Positions 42,316-50,937 of a stretch of 64,000 nucleotides of DNA are shown here, one piece after another (position 1 is the stretch's first letter; each line of letters opens with the position of its first letter). The translations under genes and the position numbers were made by a program. Under the pieces are notes generated by a model. The model worked only from the letters and a program-made list of their open reading frames with translations. It did not search any database and had not been told where the DNA came from. This DNA comes from Leptonema illini DSM 21528 (GTDB lineage Bacteria > Spirochaetota > Leptospiria > Leptospirales > Leptonemataceae), in assembly GCF_000243335.1 (NCBI RefSeq), contig NZ_JH597773.1, forward strand, positions 4,052,115-4,116,114, given 5' to 3'.

Positions 42316-43101
42316 ATGCGGGCCGCCCTTCTCATCTTCATTCTTGCCGGATTGATATCCTGTGCCCAACGGCAGGAAGAAAGTGAGATGGTCGGCCTTG
42401 TGGCCAATCTTTACACAGTGGCTGCCGATACGGCCCTGATTGATCGGGCCGAGCAGGGTATGACCGCCTGGCAGATCGGCCTGAATACCGGCTTCCGTGC
42501 CCGGTATCGCAATGCAGGCGGGGCGGCCGGGACCTATGATCCGCCGCACTGGGTCGCCATCGCTCCGCGTGACTGTGCGGTGATGGGCGCTCCGGGAGAT
42601 ATGAGACTCAGCTGTCCGCTTGCGAATACCTCTGTCGTCGGTGTCTGTCAGATCATCAACGATTCGTTCACAGGTGAGATCCTCAATACGACGACGCTCA
42701 TCGCCCGTGATTATCAGCTAAACGAGGCCGAGACGCTTGCAAACCGGCTTTCGATATTCACGCATGAATTCGGGCATTGCCTGGGCCTGCAGCATTCGGC
42801 AAGCACGGGCGATGTGATGTATGCCGATACGTCGGGCGCCGACGTCCCCTCTGCCGGAGAGCTGTCCGTGATTCAATACGCCTACACCGTTTTTCAAGAT
42901 CCGCCCGATACGTCGCGCTTCTTTACGTCGGGCGGCAAGGTGCTGCGGCATTTTAAGGCGCCCGCTTTTTTTCTCTATGACGAGACGAATTATCAGGCCT
43001 CTGCGTTAACCGTTCCGCCCGCTCCGCCTGTGAATCCGGTCGAGGTGCATAACATTCTGATCTTCGCCGATGGAAGCGAGATGTATTACAGGAGTAGGTA
43101 G
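42316..43101 (+). CDS. metzincin-type zinc metalloprotease lipoprotein
   Basis: The product is 261 residues. MRAALLIFILAGLISC gives a lipobox (LISC, C16). The zinc site HEFGHCLGLQH (about residues 150-160) is HExxHxxGxxH, followed by DVMYA, a likely Met-turn. Four further cysteines occur before or in the domain. Matrixin-like proteases cut extracellular matrix or surface proteins; here the enzyme should be displayed on a membrane surface. A strong terminator follows. Confidence 0.8.
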   Translation: MRAALLIFILAGLISCAQRQEESEMVGLVANLYTVAADTALIDRAEQGMTAWQIGLNTGFRARYRNAGGAAGTYDPPHWVAIAPRDCAVMGAPGDMRLSCPLANTSVVGVCQIINDSFTGEILNTTTLIARDYQLNEAETLANRLSIFTHEFGHCLGLQHSASTGDVMYADTSGADVPSAGELSVIQYAYTVFQDPPDTSRFFTSGGKVLRHFKAPAFFLYDETNYQASALTVPPAPPVNPVEVHNILIFADGSEMYYRSR

Positions 43102-43110
43102 GCGCAAAGA

Positions 43111-43136
43111 AAAAGAGGGCCCGCGGGCCCTCTTTT
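43111..43136. terminator. bidirectional terminator
   Basis: AAAAGAGGGCCCG and CGGGCCCTCTTTT form an almost perfect palindrome between the protease gene and the convergent barrel gene. A and T runs flank the stem on both sides. Confidence 0.9.
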
Positions 43137-43162
43137 AAGATGGGAGAGTATTTCCCGTAGAA

Positions 43163-44296
43163 TCAGAAGCTCGTCGAGTAGCCGATCGTGTAGAAATACA
43201 CGAGCTTGGGCAGCTTCTGCGTCGGCGCGTATTCATAGCCATAGCCAGTCGGATTACCGATGGAAGCCGTAACAAGGCTGTTGATATAGGTGTTCGCAAT
43301 GCCGTTGTTCAGCGACGGGTCGACAACAAGGCCGTCACCCAGCGAGGTTTCGCCGAGAAGAGAGACGGCATCACTCTTAGACGAGTCACCTTCGAAGAAT
43401 CTAGTGTCCATACGATAAACGCCTGTCACGCCAATATGGAATCCACCGAGATTCAGAGTGATCGGCAGGTTTGCATTCTTCCATCCTTGAATATTCAGGC
43501 TTGTATCTGTTGCATAGCCAACGCCCGGAACAATGTCCAGAGAGATGTCTTTGCCCATTTCAAGGCTTACCGAATAGGAAAGGTAGTTGTATGTCGATCC
43601 TGAGTATCCTGGAGTTGCAACATCGACGTATGTCGTAAACGACAGGTCGGGTAGAATGGCAGGCGCAAAGCCGGCGAACATTTCGATGTTCGAGGCCGTA
43701 TGCTGCGAGATGTTCGTATAGTTATACGAAACGATGCCGCCCGTTAACGCTCCAAGTTTCGAATCCGTGGAATAGCTGAGCGTAACGTCGATCTCGTCGT
43801 TTCGCTTCAGACCGTTCTGCTCTTTGTAGAAACCGGGAGCAACAGAGGGATCACGAATGATATCCGCCATACCGGCCATGTCGGTTGTGTCAATTGTGGC
43901 CAGGTCAATGTTGCCGGCTGCAAGCTGCGCAAGATAGCTTGTTGCAACGGAAGAGGTTGTATCGCCGGCGCCCAGCTGAAGCAGCCCATCGATATCGACG
44001 TCGTTGCGTCCGGTCAGAGCGAACGAGCCCCAGATGTTCAGAGACCAGCCTTCTGCAAAGTTGAAGGTCAGGCTGGGCTGGAAGGCCGGAGCCGTGTTAA
44101 AGCTGCCGTAGGACTTGCCGTCCTGCTCGAATTTTTTCGAATGCACGTCTACGCCACGGAATACGTAGTTTGAGACCACATCCGCTGTGAAGTCGATGCC
44201 AGGTTCGAAGGTCTGTGCTTGCAGCGAGCCTGCAGCAAAGAGAGCTCCGGTGAGTCCGGCTGTGAGGCCGAGACGTTTTGTGATTATGGATTTCAA
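43163..44296 (-). CDS. outer-membrane beta-barrel protein, Gcw_chp-like
   Basis: The product is 377 residues from TTG 44296. This start was chosen because AGGAGG sits six bases upstream and the chain then begins with a signal peptide (KRLGLTAGLTGALFAAGSLQAQ). FTADVVSNYVFRGVDVHS recalls the TIGR02001 (Gcw_chp) family, followed by many amphipathic strands (LDFTTYVDV-like, LDIVPGVGYATD). The C-terminus YTIGYSTSF ends in Phe, as in outer-membrane barrels. A sigma-54 promoter candidate lies 37 nt upstream. It may be a porin; the substrate is unknown. Confidence 0.75.
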   Translation of the reverse strand: MKSIITKRLGLTAGLTGALFAAGSLQAQTFEPGIDFTADVVSNYVFRGVDVHSKKFEQDGKSYGSFNTAPAFQPSLTFNFAEGWSLNIWGSFALTGRNDVDIDGLLQLGAGDTTSSVATSYLAQLAAGNIDLATIDTTDMAGMADIIRDPSVAPGFYKEQNGLKRNDEIDVTLSYSTDSKLGALTGGIVSYNYTNISQHTASNIEMFAGFAPAILPDLSFTTYVDVATPGYSGSTYNYLSYSVSLEMGKDISLDIVPGVGYATDTSLNIQGWKNANLPITLNLGGFHIGVTGVYRMDTRFFEGDSSKSDAVSLLGETSLGDGLVVDPSLNNGIANTYINSLVTASIGNPTGYGYEYAPTQKLPKLVYFYTIGYSTSF

Positions 44297-44332
44297 AGTT
44301 TGCCTCCTGGAAAATCCTGTTGTAACAGCATA

Positions 44333-44348
44333 TGCATGAGTCGTGCCA
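44333..44348 (-). promoter_or_regulatory. candidate sigma-54 promoter of the Gcw_chp-like barrel gene
   Basis: Read leftward, TGGCACG (44348-44342), ACTC, ATGCA (44337-44333) has one mismatch to TGGCACG-N4-TTGCA and an exact GG-N10-GC spacing. The predicted start near 44322 gives a 26-nt leader with AGGAGG and the TTG start. Confidence 0.55.
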
Positions 44349-44635
44349 GGGCCTTCCCCGGTGCGACGATTGCGAATTGCGTAAAAAATGTGCTTCTTGC
44401 CCTTCTCGGGCCGGCCCCCTTTATTTTCTTGCTTCCTTACTGCCATAGTGCCTAAAATTTAGGCTCAGGTTGTCTTCTGGCAGGATCTCTCGATCTGAAA
44501 ACGGCGACAACCCGAAAGCAAATGCCCTGATGGCATGAGTTGGGACGAGAAAAATACCATGTTCTGTTTGATTTTCCCGGGACGCCGTTCGATCCTGTAA
44601 TGGTAGATAGCGGCACTTGCAGATGAGGCAAATGA
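44349..44635. other. intergenic region before the DUF1577-like gene
   Basis: The gap between the two divergent starts is about 340 nt. A perfect inverted repeat CCTAAA-A-TTTAGG (44451-44463) lies about 100 nt upstream of the sigma-54 box, a common distance for an activator site. A short ATTGCGA/ATTGCG direct repeat is also present. No gene is seen; an open frame running leftward through the gap is only the upstream extension of the barrel gene frame. Confidence 0.5.
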
Positions 44636-45787
44636 ATGAATGATGAGATCCGATCTCTGGAATGGGTTCTGAAGCCGGAGTCGGTAGTCGCACTGGTCGA
44701 CCGGCACCTTATCGGTAAGATCATCTTCTTAAAGGGATACGAACCGCATCCCCGGATTCGCCTGCTTGCACGAAATCCGAACGGAACCGTTGAGATCCAA
44801 TCGCCTATCCCCTTTGAGCTCGAGCATAAGCCTGTCTTCTTTCGTATTCTCGGTCGTTACCTTGAGATGCATGGCACGATCATTCAAAAGAAAGATGCCG
44901 AGCATTTCACGATGCGCATCGACCGACTCGGCGTTTCGGTAAAGGACCGCGGCGATACGCGGATTCCCGTAGAGGGGGATGAGGTCTGCATTACGAATAT
45001 TCAAACGAGCAAGTATCTGATCGACACGGCGAACTCGACGATACCGACGACGGTAAAAGTTAGCTTCGGCGAGTACGAGCGCTTCCTGGCTTCTGAATTC
45101 GACTCGGTGAATATAGACGTCTTCGGACAGCGCGGCACGCTGCTCGACGAGATACGCAAAACGGGTAAGGCGGTTTTTCTTGCTGATGCTACGAACCCCG
45201 ATAGTTATTCGCCGGCCGATGCTCGCTTTATCGACTACGGCCGATTCCTCGGCGCCGGTTTGCAGAAGCAGATCTTTGAATACCGCAATAAGAAGGTGCG
45301 TTCCGAAGCGATCGTGCCCGTAATGTATGTGACGCACGACCGCACCGAGGTGCCGATCGGCTATCTTCAGGTGCAGAGTCGCACGAAAAGCTTCGACGTC
45401 TCGGTCATTGATCGGTTAAAGCAGATCTGCGAAGAGATGATCGAAAAGATCCGCCTTTCCAATACGGTTTATGTGAAAGAACGCGAGAGCATCGTGAACA
45501 TGTCGCTCAGCGGTATGCGCGTGCGTATTCGCAACCGCGAGCTGGCCAGCTATATGATGCGTCAGAGCGGATTCACCTTCGACGTTCTTTTTCGCGGACA
45601 GGCTCCGATTACCGTGTATGGTCTGATTCGATCGGCGGCGAAGACGGCCGAGGGACATCTGATCTGCGGCGTGCAGATCGCCGGTTATACCGACGACACG
45701 GCGGGCAAGGCGCGCTATGAGAGCAATGTGCGCGGCATGGAGCAGAAGTATAAACAGAAGATGCAGATGGAGATGAAGAAGCAGTGA
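44636..45787 (+). CDS. DUF1577-like leptospiral protein with PilZ-like C-terminus
   Basis: The product is 383 residues without signal or membrane segments. Size and content (NPNGTVEIQSPIPFELEHKPVFF, FIDYGRFLGAGLQKQIFEYR) fit what I recall of DUF1577, a family described from Leptospira. Near the C-terminus KERESIVNMSLSGMRVRIRN resembles the PilZ NxSxxG segment, though the upstream RxxxR half is not obvious, so cyclic-di-GMP binding is unproven. Its stop overlaps the GTG of the endonuclease gene. Confidence 0.7.
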   Translation: MNDEIRSLEWVLKPESVVALVDRHLIGKIIFLKGYEPHPRIRLLARNPNGTVEIQSPIPFELEHKPVFFRILGRYLEMHGTIIQKKDAEHFTMRIDRLGVSVKDRGDTRIPVEGDEVCITNIQTSKYLIDTANSTIPTTVKVSFGEYERFLASEFDSVNIDVFGQRGTLLDEIRKTGKAVFLADATNPDSYSPADARFIDYGRFLGAGLQKQIFEYRNKKVRSEAIVPVMYVTHDRTEVPIGYLQVQSRTKSFDVSVIDRLKQICEEMIEKIRLSNTVYVKERESIVNMSLSGMRVRIRNRELASYMMRQSGFTFDVLFRGQAPITVYGLIRSAAKTAEGHLICGVQIAGYTDDTAGKARYESNVRGMEQKYKQKMQMEMKKQ

Positions 45788-46575
45788 GGCGTTCTGCGCT
45801 TTTCTTCGCATCTCTCGTTCTCGCCTCTTCGACTGTGCTTGCTCAGAGCGAGATGCCTTCGTATTTCGAGTCGATTACGTCGCAGCCCGTATCGGAGTTC
45901 GCCGTCGGATGCGAGGCTGCGCGAAACTCTTCGACGCTGAACTTTCAGGATTCGAAGCGCGTTTTACGTACGATGTTTCTTTCGCTTCAGGCGCGCACGC
46001 TCTACTGTCAGTGTCGCCTCGTTCTGAGCGGACGAGAGCTTGGCGTGGACGAGAGCTGCTCGTATCGCCCGCGTCAGAGTCCGGCCGTAAACTGGGAGCA
46101 TGTCGTTCCAGCTTCGCGCTTCGGTCAGTTGCGTCCCTGCTGGAACGGCGAAGGCTGCAAAGGGAAGCGCGGCCGGCGCTGCTGTCAGGTTAGCGATCCC
46201 TGCTTTAACCGTATGGAGGCCGATCTGCATAATCTGCATGCGGCGCTCAATGATCTGAACTATGATCGCAACAACTTCATGTTCGGAGATGTAAGCGGAG
46301 AGGAGCGGCGCTACGGAAGCTGTGACTTCGAGATTGATAGCCGGCGTCGTATCGCCGAGCCGACACCGCAGATCCGCGGCGACATTGCACGCTCGTATCT
46401 TTATATGTCGTGGCGCTATGGCTTTGATCTTACCGACGACGAAAAGATGCTTTTCTTACGCTGGAATATTGAAGATCCGCCTGACGAAGCGGAACGCAAG
46501 CTTGAGGCGGCCCGACGCCGCCTTCAGGGGAACGGCAATCCCTTTGTCAGCGGCTGGAAAAATCCGACTTCTTGA
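45784..46575 (+). CDS. endonuclease I family nuclease, secreted
   Basis: The product is 263 residues from GTG 45784. A signal peptide (ALFFASLVLASSTVLA) leads to the EndA/Dns nuclease: VNWEHVVPASRFG (catalytic His region), EADLHNLHAALNDLNYDRNNFMFG (metal-binding Asn/His), and several cysteines. It degrades DNA in the periplasm or medium, for nutrition or protection. The 3' end overlaps pyrE by 29 nt in convergent orientation. Confidence 0.88.
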   Translation: MRRSALFFASLVLASSTVLAQSEMPSYFESITSQPVSEFAVGCEAARNSSTLNFQDSKRVLRTMFLSLQARTLYCQCRLVLSGRELGVDESCSYRPRQSPAVNWEHVVPASRFGQLRPCWNGEGCKGKRGRRCCQVSDPCFNRMEADLHNLHAALNDLNYDRNNFMFGDVSGEERRYGSCDFEIDSRRRIAEPTPQIRGDIARSYLYMSWRYGFDLTDDEKMLFLRWNIEDPPDEAERKLEAARRRLQGNGNPFVSGWKNPTS

Positions 46576-47119
46576 AAAGAGCGATGAGCTGTACGCCTTC
46601 GGCGCTCAGCGCTTCGCGTCCGCCCTCTTCGCGGTCGACGATGCAGACGGCCGTTGTGACCTGCTTGCCGGCTTCGCGCAGAGCGGCGACGGGCTTAAGA
46701 GTCGATCCGGCCGTCGTGATGACGTCGTCAAAGACAAGAACTTCGTCGATGTCGGTAAGGTCGCCTTCGATCTGCCGGCCTGTGCCGTGACCTTTGGCCT
46801 CTTTGCGAACGACGACGGGCATGCACAGATGGCCTTTCTCATGACATGCGAGAGAGAAGGCGTAGGCGATGGGATCGGCGCCCAGTGTGAGTCCGCCGGC
46901 CGCCTTCGGCAGAGCAAGGCCATGTGCAGGCAGCAGCTCATCACGGATGGCTGCGGCCAGAAGCGAAAGCCGCGCAGGGTGTAAGGTAATCTTCTTGCAA
47001 TTGAAATAGTGATGCGACATCTTGCCCGAGGCCAGCGTGAAGGGCTCTTCTCTATACATGTAGATCAGAGAAGCGGATTCTTGATAGAGACGGGTTGTGA
47101 GCGGAGGAAAAGATGCCAT
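46547..47119 (-). CDS. pyrE: orotate phosphoribosyltransferase
   Basis: The product is 190 residues. The PRPP-binding motif is EVLVFDDVITTAGSTL. FTLASGKMSHHYFNCKKITL is the substrate loop and VVRKEAKGHGTGRQIEGDL is the flexible catalytic loop. It forms orotidine 5'-monophosphate from orotate and PRPP in pyrimidine synthesis. ATG 47119 overlaps the divergent lnt ATG by 7 bases (ATGCCAT). Both 5' regions must therefore lie inside the neighbouring coding sequence. Confidence 0.9.
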   Translation of the reverse strand: MASFPPLTTRLYQESASLIYMYREEPFTLASGKMSHHYFNCKKITLHPARLSLLAAAIRDELLPAHGLALPKAAGGLTLGADPIAYAFSLACHEKGHLCMPVVVRKEAKGHGTGRQIEGDLTDIDEVLVFDDVITTAGSTLKPVAALREAGKQVTTAVCIVDREEGGREALSAEGVQLIALFKKSDFSSR

Positions 47120-48843
47120 ATCTTCTTAAATCAGCGAAGGCTATCGTGCGATCAACGTTTTTTCTGAGCGCACTGGCCGGGCTGCTGGCGACCGTTTCTT
47201 TTGCTCCGTTTAACTGGCCCGTTGTCGGATGGTTTGCTCCCTGGCCGATCTTCATCCTGGCCGACCGATACCGCCATTCTCTCTCGAAGATGATCGGCGC
47301 CGGCATCCTCATCGCCTTCTTTATCTGCACGTTTGCCTTCTACTGGACCGTCTACCTGTTTATCGTTTTCGGCGGGCTTCCGGTGTGGATGTCGCTTTTC
47401 GTTTTTGCGGCGCATACGTTCTTCCTGAATCTCAAGATACCGCTCTTCCTTGTAGCGCTGGGCCTCCTGCGTCGTCGTCGTTTTCGTTCTTTGCGTCTGA
47501 TGCCGCTATTGCTTGTGCCTCTTCTTGGCCTCCTCTTCGATCGTTATACACCGCAGATCTTTAACTGGTACTGGGGTAATGCCGTCGCCGGGAATCCGTA
47601 TCTGGTGCAGGTGGCCGATCTGATCGGCATTCATGGCATCACCTTTCTCTTCTTTGTGATCACCTATTCCGTTTATCGTGCCGTGCCGATGCTGCGTTAC
47701 CTGTGGCGTCGGCGACGATCGGGCATGCGGACGATGACGGCGATGCTCGGTCGTCGGATCGTGCTGCGTCGCTTTGCCGTGCCTGTTTTAATTCTGCCCG
47801 TCTGGTTCTTTTATGGCGTTGCGCAGAAGATGCGCTACGAATCGCTTCAGAGCCAGTTGCCGCATGCGCGAGTGGCCGCCCTGCAACCCAATTCACCTCT
47901 TGAAAAGTACGGTGAGAGCAGGGTGACCGAAGAGGTCGTCAATGATCTATTACGAGAGACCATTCCGGCGCTGGCCGAGCAGGCCTTTCGCGAGGCAGAT
48001 GGACGTCTTGATCTGATCGTGCTGCCCGAATCGGCCGTTCCCTATTACACGACGCAGGACGATCAGCTGACACGTCGGCTGGGCGTGTATAATCCGAATT
48101 TCGAAAGCATGGTCGTTCAATTGAGCAGCGGATACAGGACGCCGGTTTTTTATAACGAGATTGCGATCGGCGTCAGTAAGGACCGTCATACAGGCCGCCC
48201 GAAGATCGATGCGTATAACTCAGCCTCGGTCTATAATGCCGAGGGAGAGCGGGCCGAGACGTATCATAAGCGCATTCTGATCGCCTTTGGAGAGCAGATT
48301 CCTTATGCGAGCTTTCTCGATGAGACGGGCTTGATTCAGCTTGTTCCTGAATCGGTGCGTTACAGTCGTTTTAAACCGGGGGATCGTTTTGTGATGATGC
48401 CGTACGGGCACTCGGGCGAGGGGCGTTTTCTACCGCTGATCTGTTACGAGATCCTCGATCCCGAATACGTGCGCGATTATGTGCGAGCCGACGGCGCTGA
48501 CTTTCTGGTTAACATAACGCAGGACCGCTGGTACGGAAAGACGATCGAGACCTTTCAGCATTACGAACTCGGTCGCATCAGAGCGGTTGAAACGCGTAAG
48601 GCTATCGTTCGCTCGACGAATAGCGGCACAAGCGGAATGGTCGATATTGCAGGCAATTATGCCAGGCCGTTGTATGGGCCGGTCTTTACAGGACAGGAAG
48701 TCGAGGCCGTGCAGATCTTCGAGGTACCCGTTCATCGCAACAGCCCCACTGTATTCGTGCGGTTTGGTAATCATTGGATGTGGATTCCGGTGCTGCTGTT
48801 TGTTCTGGAGTTTGTCGCGCGACGTTTCAGGCGCAAGCGCTAA
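47113..48843 (+). CDS. lnt: apolipoprotein N-acyltransferase
   Basis: The product is 576 residues. About six to eight N-terminal membrane helices (TVSFAPFNWPVVGWFAPWP is a typical opening) precede a nitrilase-type periplasmic domain. The triad is Glu in VLPESAVP (about 306), Lys in YHKRILIAFGE (about 385) and Cys in LICYEILD (about 443). It adds the third acyl chain to lipoproteins, which fits the many lipoprotein genes here. GGAGG precedes the ATG, which overlaps the pyrE start. Confidence 0.92.
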   Translation: MPYLLKSAKAIVRSTFFLSALAGLLATVSFAPFNWPVVGWFAPWPIFILADRYRHSLSKMIGAGILIAFFICTFAFYWTVYLFIVFGGLPVWMSLFVFAAHTFFLNLKIPLFLVALGLLRRRRFRSLRLMPLLLVPLLGLLFDRYTPQIFNWYWGNAVAGNPYLVQVADLIGIHGITFLFFVITYSVYRAVPMLRYLWRRRRSGMRTMTAMLGRRIVLRRFAVPVLILPVWFFYGVAQKMRYESLQSQLPHARVAALQPNSPLEKYGESRVTEEVVNDLLRETIPALAEQAFREADGRLDLIVLPESAVPYYTTQDDQLTRRLGVYNPNFESMVVQLSSGYRTPVFYNEIAIGVSKDRHTGRPKIDAYNSASVYNAEGERAETYHKRILIAFGEQIPYASFLDETGLIQLVPESVRYSRFKPGDRFVMMPYGHSGEGRFLPLICYEILDPEYVRDYVRADGADFLVNITQDRWYGKTIETFQHYELGRIRAVETRKAIVRSTNSGTSGMVDIAGNYARPLYGPVFTGQEVEAVQIFEVPVHRNSPTVFVRFGNHWMWIPVLLFVLEFVARRFRRKR

Positions 48844-48888
48844 ACGATGCGGCGGGGAGCTGGTTCTGTCAGGTTCGGGGGCCAGGAG

Positions 48889-49383
48889 CTACGTTTGCAG
48901 TATTCTTGTGAGGTTTCTCGTGGCCGCGTCGACGGAAACGGAGCAAAAAACGACGGGATTCCAGTGGCCCCTCGTCCCGGATCGCTGAGTTCCTCCACTC
49001 TCCAGTATTATCACTCCCAATGCGATCAACATCAAGTAGACAAAAATATAACAGCGGGAATACCCGGTCGCATTAGCAATGGCAGCCAGCCGCCCCCAGT
49101 CCCTATCGTCCGGATAAAAGTTCACCCGGCACAACTCCTGCCCCTCCTCCTGATACTGCTTCTTCCATTTGCCTGTCTTCTCAAGGAAGCCGAGCTTGTA
49201 GTCCAGTAGCGGATCATCCATAAGCATGCTGAGAAACCCGGCAAGAGCCCACTGATCTACTTTAATGTAGGGACTTCGCCAGAAGAACTCCTTGAAATAC
49301 GATTCCGGAATCAGCAAGGTGGAGCGACTGCGGTAGTAGGGTTCACGATCAACGCGCGTTTGTTCGTTTATCTGTTCGTTCAT
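48889..49383 (-). CDS. DUF1564-like leptospiral protein
   Basis: The product is 164 residues from ATG 49383. STLLIPESYFKEFFWRS, a central KWKKQYQEEGQELCRVNFYPDDRDWGRLA and ATGYSRCYIFVYLMLIALG agree with my memory of DUF1564, a family expanded in Leptospira. The C-terminal hydrophobic stretch could be a membrane helix. The region looks more A+T-rich than its neighbours, hinting at a mobile or recently gained gene. Function unknown. Confidence 0.65.
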   Translation of the reverse strand: MNEQINEQTRVDREPYYRSRSTLLIPESYFKEFFWRSPYIKVDQWALAGFLSMLMDDPLLDYKLGFLEKTGKWKKQYQEEGQELCRVNFYPDDRDWGRLAAIANATGYSRCYIFVYLMLIALGVIILESGGTQRSGTRGHWNPVVFCSVSVDAATRNLTRILQT

Positions 49384-49436
49384 AACCAGAGAAGGTCGAA
49401 CAGTGGCCGAACTGATCGAAAAATTTTCCGGGATTC

Positions 49437-49808
49437 TTACTCTACGTCTTCCCAGTCTTCGCCGTAGTGGAACGTCAGTTCCTCGCCTTCTTCGATTGTG
49501 CGGAGGGCGTAAAGCTTGTTGCCGTCCCATTCAGCGTTTGGTTTAGACGAGTGGTTCAGCCAGCGCAGATCGTTCTTACCGTCGATCAGATGCCAGCCGC
49601 CGTTATCCTTCTGCACCCACAGAACGTAGGTGTCGTCTTCGAGAACGGTCGGGCCTTCATAAGAGCCCAGATAGGCGCCTTTGCGGATCTTCTTTTTCGC
49701 AAAACATCCCTTTCCGTGGATCGGGCTTTTTTTCACGAGTACCTTATCTTCGATGGCTTTGTTTGATTTTGCGGAAAATGTAACGGGAGGAGCGGTTTTC
49801 TTTTTCAT
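49437..49808 (-). CDS. SET-domain protein
   Basis: The product is 123 residues with a SET-type methyltransferase core: SPIHGKGCFAKKKIRKGAYLGSYEG, LRWLNHSSKPNAEWDG and IEEGEELTFHYGEDW. These are the S-adenosylmethionine- and lysine-binding motifs of small bacterial SET proteins, which methylate lysines. The final catalytic Tyr (HYG) is present. Its start overlaps the fliY stop by four bases, so it is co-transcribed with, and possibly acts on, flagellar or nearby proteins. Confidence 0.85.
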   Translation of the reverse strand: MKKKTAPPVTFSAKSNKAIEDKVLVKKSPIHGKGCFAKKKIRKGAYLGSYEGPTVLEDDTYVLWVQKDNGGWHLIDGKNDLRWLNHSSKPNAEWDGNKLYALRTIEEGEELTFHYGEDWEDVE

Positions 49809-50884
49809 CCTTTCTTCTTCACGAGCTTCAGTCGATCTTTTGAGCTCACGATGTCCGTTACACGCACGCCGAAGTTCTCGTCAATCACGACGACCTCTCC
49901 TTTGGCGATAAGCTTTCCGTTTACAAGAAGGTCCACCGGTTCACCGGCAAGTTTGTCGAGTTCGAGGATCGAACCTTCCCCTAACAGAAGGATTTCTTTG
50001 ATGTATTTCTTTGTACGGCCGAGTTCTACCGTCACCGTCATCTGCACGTCAAGCAGCAGATCGAGGTTGGGCGAGGCAAGACCCTGCACCGTCGTCGAAA
50101 TCTGCGGGAACTCCACATCCTGAATGGGCATCTGGCTGGCCGCCATCATGCCTCCGCCGTGATCCATCATATCTATTGACGGGCCATGCGAGGAGGGAGC
50201 GCCCGAGTTGCGGTTCAGGAAATCCCGAGCAAGGGTAACGCCCATCAGAGCGATGATCTTAGAATCGATCAATCCTTCGATGCTGATGCTGTACTGGATG
50301 CGCAGGTAATGGGAGTCCTCAAGCGGAGGTACGCCGTCCGCTCCGTTCTTGACTTCAAGCCCGGCATGGCTGACAGGTTGCCCGACCTTCGCCGAAAACT
50401 GTGACAGCACGGAATAGAGCAGCGGTCCGACAGTATCTTTCACCGTCGCAAGCTGAGCGCTATCAAGAACGGTGCGCGTGGAGGAGTCGCCGTTTGATCC
50501 CATGACGACTGAGGCGATCTTCGCTCCGTCCTGGGCAGGGAAGATAAGATGAAGGGCGCCCTGAAGGCCTCCGCCCATGCGCTGCGTGAAATAGACGGTG
50601 GCGTCGCCAAAATCGCGGCTGATATCCTGCGCCGGACGCAGCTCTGCATACGGATTGGAGATAGAAACGCGGCGATTGTTCAGGATCGTCATCAGGCCCT
50701 GAGCGCCCGAGCGCAGGCCCGAGAGCACGGCGTCGGCGATCGACTCCCGCTCCAGCGGAGACATATCGACTCCGCCGCCGCCGCTGTCGGCGCCAGAAAA
50801 GGCCGTGTCTTCAGAGACGGCATAGGGGTCCGCTCCCCTTAAAAGAGCGTCGATTTCTTCCTGTGTCAGGTTGCCTTCAGTCAT
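49805..50884 (-). CDS. fliY: flagellar motor switch protein FliY/FliN
   Basis: The product is 359 residues. LTQEEIDALLRG at the N-terminus is the switch-protein peptide that may bind CheY-P. The middle (QGALHLIFPAQDGAKIAS) resembles the CheC/FliY domain. The C-terminal 80 residues are FliN: LLLDVQMTVTVELGRTKKYIKEILLLGEGSILELDKLAGEPVDLLVNGKLIAKGEVVVIDENFGVRVTDI, cited here in short blocks only for orientation. It forms part of the C-ring that sets rotation direction. A Gly/Met-rich linker separates the two domains. Confidence 0.9.
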   Translation of the reverse strand: MTEGNLTQEEIDALLRGADPYAVSEDTAFSGADSGGGGVDMSPLERESIADAVLSGLRSGAQGLMTILNNRRVSISNPYAELRPAQDISRDFGDATVYFTQRMGGGLQGALHLIFPAQDGAKIASVVMGSNGDSSTRTVLDSAQLATVKDTVGPLLYSVLSQFSAKVGQPVSHAGLEVKNGADGVPPLEDSHYLRIQYSISIEGLIDSKIIALMGVTLARDFLNRNSGAPSSHGPSIDMMDHGGGMMAASQMPIQDVEFPQISTTVQGLASPNLDLLLDVQMTVTVELGRTKKYIKEILLLGEGSILELDKLAGEPVDLLVNGKLIAKGEVVVIDENFGVRVTDIVSSKDRLKLVKKKG

Positions 50885-50937
50885 AAGTCCGCCTGTGCGA
50901 ATTATCGACAGTTCCAGAATAGTATGCAGAATTTCTC

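Noticed and set aside
44870-44890. TGGCACG inside the DUF1577-like gene as a sigma-54 site
   Set aside because: The bases after the 4-nt spacer do not contain the required GC at the -12 position.
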